Shown here: positions 19,047 through 26,400 of the stretch, piece after piece
Position numbering within the stretch: position 1 is the first letter of the stretch
Layout: the number at the start of each line of letters is the position of its first letter
Source of the DNA: Novosphingobium guangzhouense
GTDB taxonomy: Bacteria > Pseudomonadota > Alphaproteobacteria > Sphingomonadales > Sphingomonadaceae
Length of the DNA: 64,000 nt
Direction: 5' to 3'
NCBI RefSeq assembly: GCF_002896965.1
Contig: NZ_LYMM01000002.1
Span: forward strand, 62,001-126,000
Made by a program: the position numbers and the translations under genes
Notes under the pieces: generated by a model
The model's input: only the letters and a program-made list of their open reading frames with translations
Told to the model about the DNA's origin: nothing
Database searches by the model: none

Positions 19047-20281
19047 CCGAAAACCCCGGCGGGGCCCGCGCCGTTGCCCGGTGCGATGCCCTGCGCGTTG
19101 CTCCTTACAGTGACATGGAAGGTGGCCTGTTCCGCGCATACCTGACGCCGGCCTATGCCGCTGCGCAAGGCGCCGTGGCGGGATGGATGGAAGCGGCGGG
19201 AATGCGCGTCCATGTCGATGCGGCCGCCAATCTGATCGGGCGCTATGACGGGCACCTTGGCCATGCACCGGCGCTGGTGATCGGCAGTCACCTCGATTCC
19301 GTGCGTGACGGCGGGCCGTATGATGGGCCGCTGGGGATCATGCTGGGCATCGAGGCTGTTGCCGCGCTTCATGCACAAGGCAGGCGGCTGCCGTTTCCGA
19401 TCGAGGTCTACGCCTTCGGGGACGAGGAGGGCTCCCGCTTTCCCGCCGCCATGCTGACCAGCCGGGCCGTGGCGGGCACGCTTGATGTCGCAGCGCTCGA
19501 TATCACCGACACGGCGGGCGTCACGCTAGCGCAGGCTTTGGCTACCACGCCCGATTACCTTTCCGCAGCCCGCGCGCCGGATACCACGCTCGCCTATCTC
19601 GAAGCGCATATCGAGCAGGGGCCGGTGCTGGAGGCGGATGGTCTTGCGGTCGGCACCGTTACCGGGATTGCGGCGCAGTTGCGCTATGCGGTTACCGTAA
19701 AGGGGATGGCGGGTCATGCAGGCACCGCCACGATGCGCCTGCGCCGAGATGCGCTGGCGGGCGCTGCGGCGATGGTGCTGGCGGTGGAGCAGATCGCGCG
19801 CGCAGACAATTCTGACGTCGTCGCTACCGTGGGCCGGCTGGAAGCACTGCCCGGCGCGCCCAATGTGATCCCCGGCGAAGTCCGCTTCACCATCGATGTG
19901 CGTTCGGGCGCGGAAGACAGGCGCAATGCGGTGGCAGAGGCAATCCGTGCGCGTATCGATGAAATCGCCACCGCCCGCGGGCTTGAACTGGCCATCGCGC
20001 TGATCCACGATCTTGCCGCCAGCCCCAGCGATCCGGCGCTGATGGACATGATGGACGCGGCGCTGGCTGCGGCCGGTCAGCCGGTGCGCCGTCTCGTTTC
20101 GGGCGCGGGGCACGATGCCATGAACATGGCCGCCTTGTGCCCCACTGCCATGCTGTTCATCCGATGCCGCGAAGGCATCAGCCACAATCCGGCCGAGCAT
20201 GTCGAACCTGAAGACGCGCAGGTCGCGTTGCAGGTGATGCTTGGCTTCATCGAACGTCTGGGAGAATCCGTTGTCGCTTGA
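19040..20281 (+). CDS. hpxK: Allantoate amidohydrolase (HpxK/AllC-like)
   Basis: This 413-residue metallo-amidase belongs to the M20 hydantoinase/carbamoylase family. Metal ligands are visible in VIGSHLDSVRDGGPYDGPLG (His, Asp), FGDEEGSRF (Glu), LEAHIEQGP (His) and SGAGHDAMNM (His). The central dimerisation domain spans roughly residues 210-325. In this operon it would hydrolyse allantoate to ureidoglycine, carbon dioxide and ammonia, and the next gene encodes the ureidoglycine-using transaminase. Homologous ureidoglycolate or carbamoylase activities cannot be excluded from sequence alone. Confidence 0.88.
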   Translation: MVTENPGGARAVARCDALRVAPYSDMEGGLFRAYLTPAYAAAQGAVAGWMEAAGMRVHVDAAANLIGRYDGHLGHAPALVIGSHLDSVRDGGPYDGPLGIMLGIEAVAALHAQGRRLPFPIEVYAFGDEEGSRFPAAMLTSRAVAGTLDVAALDITDTAGVTLAQALATTPDYLSAARAPDTTLAYLEAHIEQGPVLEADGLAVGTVTGIAAQLRYAVTVKGMAGHAGTATMRLRRDALAGAAAMVLAVEQIARADNSDVVATVGRLEALPGAPNVIPGEVRFTIDVRSGAEDRRNAVAEAIRARIDEIATARGLELAIALIHDLAASPSDPALMDMMDAALAAAGQPVRRLVSGAGHDAMNMAALCPTAMLFIRCREGISHNPAEHVEPEDAQVALQVMLGFIERLGESVVA

Positions 20282-21518
20282 TCCGCATCTTTTCGGAGAG
20301 ATCGACCCGCCGCAGCGCCTGTTGATGGGGCCGGGGCCGATCAACGCCCATCCGCGCGTGCTGCGCGCGATGAGCGCCGACCTGCTGGGGCAGTTCGATC
20401 CTGAGATGACCGGGTTCATGAATCAGGTCATGGCGCTCTATCGCCCGATTTTCGGCACGCAGAACCGCTGGACGATGCTGGTCGACGGCACCGCGCGCGC
20501 CGGGATCGAGGCGGCGCTGGTCAGCCTTGTTTCGCCCGGCGACGTGGTGCTGGTGGTCAACTTCGGCCGTTTCGGCCTGCTGCTGACCGAAATCCTCCAG
20601 CGCATCGGCGCGATCATCGAGACGGTGGAGGCGCCGTGGGGCGAAGTCGTGCCGATGGATCGCATCGCCGATGCCATCGCCCGCTGTCATCCCAAGATCG
20701 TGGCGACCATTCACGGCGATACGTCCACCACGATGGCGCAGCCGCTGGAAGGCTTCGGCGAGCTGTGCCGGCAGGCTGGTGCGCTGTCCTACGTGGATGC
20801 CACCGCGACTATCGGCGGCATGGAACTGGCGGCAGACCGCTGGGACGTGGATATCGTCACCGGCGGCCTGCAGAAGTGCCTGGGCGGCCCCTCCGGCTCG
20901 GCCCCGATCACCATTTCCGACCGCGCTGCAGAGCATATCGGCAGGCGTCGCCATGTGGAGCAGGGCATCCGCAGCGCCGGAATGGTGGACGGTGCGGGGC
21001 CGCGCATCGGCTCCAACTATTTCGATCTGGCGATGATCATGGACTACTGGTCCGAAAAGCGCCTGAACCACCATACCGAAGCGACATCGATGCTCTACGC
21101 CGCCCGCGAATGCGCGCGCATTGCGCTGGGTGAAGGGTTGGAGGCGCGCTATGCCCGCCATGCCTCGGCAGGCCGGGCGATGACGGCGGGCCTGCGCGCG
21201 ATGGGCCTGACGGTGTTCGGCGACGACCGCTATCGCATGACCAACGTGACCGGCGTGTACATCCCCGATGGCGTGGATGGCGAAGGCGTGCGCAAGGCCA
21301 TGCGCGAACTGTTCGAGATCGAGATCGGCACCGCCTTCGGCCCCTTGCAGAGCAAGATCTGGCGCATCGGCGCGATGGGCTACAATGCGATGAAGCACAA
21401 GGTTCTGCTGACGCTGGCGGCGCTGGAATCGTGCCTGCGGATGCAGGGCTTCGCGCTGCCCGCCGGTGAGGCAGTGACGGCGGCGATCGGGGCATGGCCG
21501 GAAGGCCAAGGCGCATGA
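20271..21518 (+). CDS. hpxJ: Ureidoglycine-glyoxylate aminotransferase (PucG/HpxJ)
   Basis: This class V PLP aminotransferase (415 residues) starts at TTG 20271, preceded by GGAGAA 4 bases upstream and overlapping the hpxK stop. An earlier TTG at 20241 lacks this site. RLLMGPGPINAHPRVL is the family N-terminus. The PLP lysine is Lys202 in TGGLQKCLGGPSGSAP. It converts (S)-ureidoglycine plus glyoxylate into oxalurate plus glycine, which explains why the operon also carries hpxWXYZ for oxalurate. Confidence 0.9.
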   Translation: MSLDPHLFGEIDPPQRLLMGPGPINAHPRVLRAMSADLLGQFDPEMTGFMNQVMALYRPIFGTQNRWTMLVDGTARAGIEAALVSLVSPGDVVLVVNFGRFGLLLTEILQRIGAIIETVEAPWGEVVPMDRIADAIARCHPKIVATIHGDTSTTMAQPLEGFGELCRQAGALSYVDATATIGGMELAADRWDVDIVTGGLQKCLGGPSGSAPITISDRAAEHIGRRRHVEQGIRSAGMVDGAGPRIGSNYFDLAMIMDYWSEKRLNHHTEATSMLYAARECARIALGEGLEARYARHASAGRAMTAGLRAMGLTVFGDDRYRMTNVTGVYIPDGVDGEGVRKAMRELFEIEIGTAFGPLQSKIWRIGAMGYNAMKHKVLLTLAALESCLRMQGFALPAGEAVTAAIGAWPEGQGA

Positions 21519-22408
21519 GCCCGCGCGATCTTGCCGGCTATGGACAGACCCCGCCGGACCCGCAGTGGCCGAACGGCGCGCGCGTGGCGGTGCAGTTCGT
21601 TATCAATTACGAGGAAGGCGCCGAGAATTCGGTGCTGAACGGCGACAAGGGCTCCGAGACGTTCCTGTCCGAGATGGTTGGCGCCGCCAGCCACCCTGAC
21701 CGGGCGATGGCAATGGAAAGCCTCTACGAATACGGCAGCCGCGCCGGGTTCTGGCGCCTCCACCGCCTGTTCACGGAGCGCGGTCTTCCCGTCACCGTGT
21801 TCGGCGTGGCGAAGGCCATGGAGATGAACCCCGATGCGGTGGCGGCGATGCTGGCGGCCGACTGGGAGATCGCCAGCCACGGCTTGCGCTGGATCGACTA
21901 TCAGTATCAGCACGAAGACGTCGAACGCGCTCACATCGCAGAAGCCATCGCGCTGCACGAAAAGCTGACCGGTCAGCGCCCGCTCGGCTGGTATCAGGGG
22001 CGTACCTCCCCCAATACTGCGCGGCTGGTGGTGGAAGAGGGCGGCTTTGCCTACGATGCCGACAGCTATGCCGACGATCTGCCGTATTGGGATACGCAAT
22101 ATGGCAGGCCGCAGCTGATCGTGCCCTATACGCTTGACGTCAACGACATGAAGATCGTGGCGCTCAACGGCTTTACCGAAGGCGAGCAGTTCTTTCGCCA
22201 TATGCGCGATACCTTCGACCAGCTGCGCGAAGAGGGCGGGCGGATGATGTCGGTCGGCCTCCATGCGCGGATTGCGGGCAAGCCCGGTCGTGCGCGCTGG
22301 CTGGCGCGGTTCCTCGATCATGTCATGGCCAGCGGCGATGCCTGGGTGGCGCGGCGTATCGATATCGCGCGGCACTGGATGGAGGTGCATCCTCATGCAG
22401 ATCAATGA
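21515..22408 (+). CDS. puuE: Allantoinase, polysaccharide-deacetylase type (PuuE)
   Basis: This 297-residue NodB-fold hydrolase converts allantoin to allantoate and is unrelated to metal-dependent DAL-type allantoinases. The start MSPRDLAGYGQTPPDPQWP matches the family N-terminus and overlaps the hpxJ stop (ATGA); an ATG 21 bases earlier is less likely. ESLYEYGSRAGFWRL, SHGLRWIDYQ and GWYQGRTSPNT are strongly conserved PuuE segments. The gene overlaps hpxZ by 14 bp. Confidence 0.93.
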   Translation: MSPRDLAGYGQTPPDPQWPNGARVAVQFVINYEEGAENSVLNGDKGSETFLSEMVGAASHPDRAMAMESLYEYGSRAGFWRLHRLFTERGLPVTVFGVAKAMEMNPDAVAAMLAADWEIASHGLRWIDYQYQHEDVERAHIAEAIALHEKLTGQRPLGWYQGRTSPNTARLVVEEGGFAYDADSYADDLPYWDTQYGRPQLIVPYTLDVNDMKIVALNGFTEGEQFFRHMRDTFDQLREEGGRMMSVGLHARIAGKPGRARWLARFLDHVMASGDAWVARRIDIARHWMEVHPHADQ

Positions 22409-22787
22409 TCCGGTGCTCCTCGCCGAAGTCACCCACGCGTTCCATGCTTATGAGACGGCACTGATGGCGGACGATATCCCGGCGATGGATGCGCTGTTCC
22501 ACGATGCCCCCACAACCAACCGCTACGGCGTGGGCGAAGTGTTGTACGGCATTGAGGAAATCCGCGAGTTCCGGAAGGGGCGCGGCGGCTCTCCGCAGCG
22601 CAAGCTGGGCCGCGTTGCGATCACCGTCTACGGCGACAGCTTCGCCACGGCCGACGCCGAATTCTTCCGCGAAGGTTCCGATCGAAGGGGCCGCCAGACG
22701 CAGTCCTGGGTGAAGTTCCCTGAAGGTCTTTTCGGCGGCTGGAAGGTCGTTTCCGCCCATGTCAGCCTTGAAGGGACTACATCGTGA
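22395..22787 (+). CDS. hpxZ: HpxZ/AtzH-like protein (DUF3225)
   Basis: This 130-residue NTF2-like alpha+beta protein belongs to the AtzH/HpxZ family: FHAYETALMADDIPAMDALF, then YGVGEVLYGIEEIREFR. AtzH of cyanuric-acid degraders is a dicarboxyurea amidohydrolase, and HpxZ accompanies oxalurate catabolism. The start is the ATG at 22395 inside the end of puuE. It overlaps uraD by 4 bp. The separation of hpxZ from hpxXY by seven genes differs from the compact Klebsiella order. Confidence 0.85.
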   Translation: MQINDPVLLAEVTHAFHAYETALMADDIPAMDALFHDAPTTNRYGVGEVLYGIEEIREFRKGRGGSPQRKLGRVAITVYGDSFATADAEFFREGSDRRGRQTQSWVKFPEGLFGGWKVVSAHVSLEGTTS

Positions 22788-23224
22788 CCGCCCTGTTCGA
22801 ACACAGCCCCTGGGTAGAGGCACGTGCGGATGCGCTGCCGTCCACCGGCGATCGTCACGCCGATCTGATGGCGGTGATGTACGCGGCCACCGCTGAAGAG
22901 CAGCTTGCGCTGATCCGCGCTCACCCTGAACTTGCGGGCAAGGCGGCGATCGATCGCACGCTGACCGATGCCAGCACGGCCGAGCAGGCCAGCGCCGGGC
23001 TCGACCGTTTGACGCCGCTTGAATACGCCGAATTTCACCGCCTGAACGCGCTTTATCGCGATCGCTTCGGCTTTCCCTTCATCATCTGCGTGCGCCTGAC
23101 CGACAAGGCTGGTATCCTTGCGGCAATGGAACGCCGCCTTGCGAACGATCGCGAGGCCGAAGTGGCGACGGCGCTGGAGCAGATCGGCGAGATCGTCCGC
23201 CTGCGGCTGGAAGACATGACATGA
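22784..23224 (+). CDS. uraD: OHCU decarboxylase, short form (UraD)
   Basis: This 146-residue enzyme decarboxylates 2-oxo-4-hydroxy-4-carboxy-5-ureidoimidazoline to (S)-allantoin. The catalytic histidine is His47 in RAHPELAGKAA. LTDASTAEQASAGLDRL and FGFPFIICVR are conserved. The family usually has about 18 more residues before FEHSPWVEARA, but here a TGA at 22769 closes the frame and GTG 22784 is the only usable start, so the first helix is missing. The catalytic core is intact, so I treat it as functional. Confidence 0.9.
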   Translation: MTALFEHSPWVEARADALPSTGDRHADLMAVMYAATAEEQLALIRAHPELAGKAAIDRTLTDASTAEQASAGLDRLTPLEYAEFHRLNALYRDRFGFPFIICVRLTDKAGILAAMERRLANDREAEVATALEQIGEIVRLRLEDMT

Positions 23225-24651
23225 CTGACAAGATCGGCCTTCCTGCGCTTGAGGCGCAGCTTGCCCGCGAACTGGAGTTGATCGGCTTCGCACGGCCCGA
23301 ATGGGTGCGCCCGCGCACGCTGGACGGTGCGGCGGTGCTGGATGTCGCGGTGATCGGCGGTGGCCAGTGCGGCCTCTCCGCCGCGCTTGGCCTGCGCCGC
23401 GAAGGCGTGACCCATGTGCGCGTGTTCGACGAGAACGAGGCCGGGTTCGAAGGGCCGTGGGAAACCTATGCGCGCATGGTCACGCTGCGCACGCCCAAAC
23501 ACTTGAACCCGATCGATTTTGGCGTGCCTTCGCTGACCTACCGGGCATGGTGGGAAGCTCAGTATGGGCTTGCGGGCTGGAGCGCGGTGGACAAAATCGC
23601 GCGCGGCGACTGGATGGAATACCTGCGCTGGTATCGCCGGGTGCTTGACCTGCCGGTGGTCAACGGCGCGAAGCTTGAGCGGATCGAGCCTCTGCCCGAT
23701 CTGGGCCTGCATCGCCTGCATTTTGCGGGCGGCACGGTGGAACATGCGCGCAAGGTCGTGCTGGCCACCGGTATCCAGGGTGGAGGCGAATGGCACACGC
23801 CTGCCATGGTGCGCGAAAACCTGCCCCGGCACTTGTGGGCGCATACCAGCGAGCCGATCGATTTCGCTGCGCTGCACGGCAAGCGCATCGGCGTGCTGGG
23901 CGGGGGCGCTTCCGCTTTCGACAACGCCAACTTCGCTTTGATGCAGGGCGTGGCAGCGGCCGAAGTGTTCATGCGCCGCAAGGAACTGCCGCGCATCAAC
24001 CCCATCCGTTTCATGGAACGCGTGGGCTTCACCGCCCGCTATCCCGCGCTGGACGATCAGACCAAGTATGCCGCGATGGACGCTTTCCTCGGCCACAACC
24101 AGCCGCCGACGAACGACACGTTCGAACGCGCGGCATCGTGGCCGGGCTTTGCGCTGCACCTTGGCGCGCCGTGGCTGGACGTGAAGGAACATGACGGCCT
24201 CGTGCGCGTCACGACGCCGCATGGGGTGCATGATTTCGACTTCGTGGTGATCTCTACCGGCTTGCTGAGTGATCCGGGCCTGCGCCCCGAACTGGCGGAT
24301 GTCGCGGATATCATCGCCCGCTGGTCAGACCGTGTGAGCCCGCCGGGCAAGCGCAACGCGCTGATCGATGCGCATCCCTATCTTGGCAGCGCCTTCGAAT
24401 TCCTGCCGCGCGATGGTGTGGACGGCGCGCCGCTGCACGGGCTGTTCGCGTTCAATTATTCGGCTCTTGTCAGCCTTGGCCTTTCCGCCTCGGCTCTCTC
24501 CGGCCTGCATAATGCCCTGCCGCGTCTGGTGAAGGGGATTGCCGACCAGTTGTTCCTTGATGACCGGGAAGCGCTGGTGGCCGACTTCCTCGATTACGAT
24601 GAGCACGAATTCCTTGGGGAATGGCCCCGTGCCAAGGAGGCCGCCGCATGA
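23221..24651 (+). CDS. hpyO: Flavoprotein monooxygenase, probable urate hydroxylase (HpyO-like)
   Basis: This 476-residue protein has two dinucleotide-binding motifs, VIGGGQCGLSAALGL (residues 44-58, FAD) and GVLGGGASAFDNA (about residue 225, NAD(P)H), the layout of two-domain flavin monooxygenases. It lies exactly between uraD and uraH, overlapping both by 4 bp, where a uricase is expected; no UOX, PuuD or HpxO-type gene is in the window. Xanthomonas HpyO is a described flavoprotein urate hydroxylase not homologous to HpxO, and this is the likely counterpart. The assignment rests on fold and context. Confidence 0.65.
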   Translation: MTDKIGLPALEAQLARELELIGFARPEWVRPRTLDGAAVLDVAVIGGGQCGLSAALGLRREGVTHVRVFDENEAGFEGPWETYARMVTLRTPKHLNPIDFGVPSLTYRAWWEAQYGLAGWSAVDKIARGDWMEYLRWYRRVLDLPVVNGAKLERIEPLPDLGLHRLHFAGGTVEHARKVVLATGIQGGGEWHTPAMVRENLPRHLWAHTSEPIDFAALHGKRIGVLGGGASAFDNANFALMQGVAAAEVFMRRKELPRINPIRFMERVGFTARYPALDDQTKYAAMDAFLGHNQPPTNDTFERAASWPGFALHLGAPWLDVKEHDGLVRVTTPHGVHDFDFVVISTGLLSDPGLRPELADVADIIARWSDRVSPPGKRNALIDAHPYLGSAFEFLPRDGVDGAPLHGLFAFNYSALVSLGLSASALSGLHNALPRLVKGIADQLFLDDREALVADFLDYDEHEFLGEWPRAKEAAA

Positions 24652-24980
24652 GCAGCCTGTCCACCCACGTCCTCGACACCACGCACGGTTCACCCGCGAC
24701 CGGCATTTCGCTGTGCCTGGAAACCGGTTCGGGCACGATCCTTTTCACCGGCGAAACCAATGGTGACGGACGCTGTCCCGGCCTGCCGGCGCTACCTACG
24801 GGATCCTATCGCCTGACATTCGCGGTTGCCGCCTATTTCCGGGGCAAAGGGATCAAGTTGCCGGAGCCGCCTTTCCTCGATCACGTGTCGATCGACTTCG
24901 GCATCGCCGATCCTGACGGGCATTACCACGTGCCGCTACTTGTCTCTCCCTTCGGCTATTCGACGTACCGGGGGAGCTGA
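24648..24980 (+). CDS. uraH: 5-hydroxyisourate hydrolase (transthyretin-like)
   Basis: This 110-residue transthyretin-fold enzyme hydrolyses 5-hydroxyisourate to OHCU. LSTHVLDTTHGSPATGI is the N-terminal family signature with the active-site histidine, RYDGRCPG-type residues are present as GDGRCPG, and the C-terminus FGYSTYRGS is the diagnostic YRGS motif that separates it from true transthyretins. The ATG overlaps the flavoprotein stop. No signal peptide is visible. Confidence 0.95.
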   Translation: MSSLSTHVLDTTHGSPATGISLCLETGSGTILFTGETNGDGRCPGLPALPTGSYRLTFAVAAYFRGKGIKLPEPPFLDHVSIDFGIADPDGHYHVPLLVSPFGYSTYRGS

Positions 24981-24981
24981 C

Positions 24982-26400
24982 GTGGCGGTGCGTTTTCTTC
25001 TCGACGGTGAAATGGTCGAACTGGACGCGGTCGATCCGACCGCCACGGTGCTGGACCATCTGCGCTACACGATGCGCCGCACCGGTACCAAGGAAGGCTG
25101 CGCCGAGGGGGACTGCGGTGCCTGCACGGTGCTTGTCGGTTCGCTGGAAGGCGATGAACTGGCATGGCGTGCGGTCAATTCCTGCATCCAGTTCCTGCCG
25201 ATGCTGGACGGCAAGGCGGTGATGACCGTCGAAAGCCTCAAGGATGTGGGCGGCGCGCTCAATCCGCTGCAGGAGACGATGGCCTGCAACGGCAGTTCGC
25301 AGTGCGGGTTCTGCACGCCGGGCTTCGTCATGTCGCTGCACGGCCGCACCATCGGCGCGCGCGGGTGCGAACTGCCTGTGGAGGATGTCATCGCGGGCAA
25401 CCTGTGCCGCTGCACCGGCTATGGCCCGATCATCGAGGCGGGAGAGGCTGCGGCGCCCTTCGCGCAGGACGATGCGGCGGTCGTCACCGCCCTTCGGGGG
25501 CTGCAGGGCAGCGCTTCGGGCGAATGGCAGGGACGCCGCTGGTTTGCGCCGCGCTCTGCGGACGAACTTGCCCGCCTGCTGGCCGAACATCCCGATGCGC
25601 GTATGATCGCCGGGGCAACCGATGTGGGCCTGTGGGTGACCAAGGGCTTGCGTGATCTGGGCACGGTGATCTTCCTGGGCGGGATCGCGGAACTGGCGGT
25701 GATTGAAGAAAGCGCCGATGCTCTGACGCTTGGGGCCGGGGTGCGCTATGCCGATGCCCATGCTGCGATGGCGCGGCTGCACCCTGAGCTTGGCGAACTG
25801 GTGCGCCGCATCGGCGGGCTGCAGGTGCGCAATGCCGGGACCGTGGGTGGCAACGTGGCCAATGGCTCGCCGATCGGTGATGGGCCGCCCGCGCTTATTG
25901 CGCTTGGCGGCGAACTTACGCTGCGCAGCATGGCAGGGCGGCGGACGATGCCGCTGGAGGATTACTTCCTTGGCTATGGCAAGCAGGACAGGCAGCCCGG
26001 AGAGTTTGTCGAATCCATCCGCATTCCGCGCCCATCGGCGGATGCGGTGATCCTGATTTCCAAGCTTTCGCGCCGGTTTGACAGTGATATTTCGGCCGTC
26101 TGCGGCGCTTTCATGCTGCGGGTGGAGGACGGTGTGATCCGTGACGCCCGCGTGGCCTTCGGCGGCATGGCTGCAACGCCAAAACGGGCCGCCCGGTGCG
26201 AGGATGCGCTGCTTGGCCAGCCCTTTGCCGAAGCCACCTTCGCCACAGCGGCGGAAGCATTGAAGGCGGATTTCGATCCGTTGACCGACGTGCGCGGCTC
26301 TGCGGCCTATCGTGTGGAAGCTGCCGCCAACTTGCTGCGCCGTCTCTGGCTGCGCTCGCAAGGGGTTGCCGTAGCGGTGCTGGAGGCGCTCGATGGCTGA
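24982..26400 (+). CDS. xdhA: Xanthine dehydrogenase small subunit (2Fe-2S and FAD)
   Basis: This 472-residue protein starts at GTG 24982, one base after the uraH stop. The N-terminal part holds two 2Fe-2S clusters: GCAEGDCGACTV and the pair QCGFCTPGF / NLCRCTGYGP. The second half is the FAD domain (IAGATDVGLW, RNAGTVGGNVANGSPIGD) and a C-terminal CO-dehydrogenase-flavoprotein-like segment. It transfers electrons from the molybdenum subunit to NAD during hypoxanthine to xanthine to urate oxidation. It overlaps xdhB by 8 bp. Confidence 0.95.
   Translation: MAVRFLLDGEMVELDAVDPTATVLDHLRYTMRRTGTKEGCAEGDCGACTVLVGSLEGDELAWRAVNSCIQFLPMLDGKAVMTVESLKDVGGALNPLQETMACNGSSQCGFCTPGFVMSLHGRTIGARGCELPVEDVIAGNLCRCTGYGPIIEAGEAAAPFAQDDAAVVTALRGLQGSASGEWQGRRWFAPRSADELARLLAEHPDARMIAGATDVGLWVTKGLRDLGTVIFLGGIAELAVIEESADALTLGAGVRYADAHAAMARLHPELGELVRRIGGLQVRNAGTVGGNVANGSPIGDGPPALIALGGELTLRSMAGRRTMPLEDYFLGYGKQDRQPGEFVESIRIPRPSADAVILISKLSRRFDSDISAVCGAFMLRVEDGVIRDARVAFGGMAATPKRAARCEDALLGQPFAEATFATAAEALKADFDPLTDVRGSAAYRVEAAANLLRRLWLRSQGVAVAVLEALDG

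Noticed and set aside
22740..22800. A frameshift that would restore the missing UraD N-terminus
   Set aside because: The upstream region is fully used as hpxZ coding sequence, and no other frame there encodes the expected helix.
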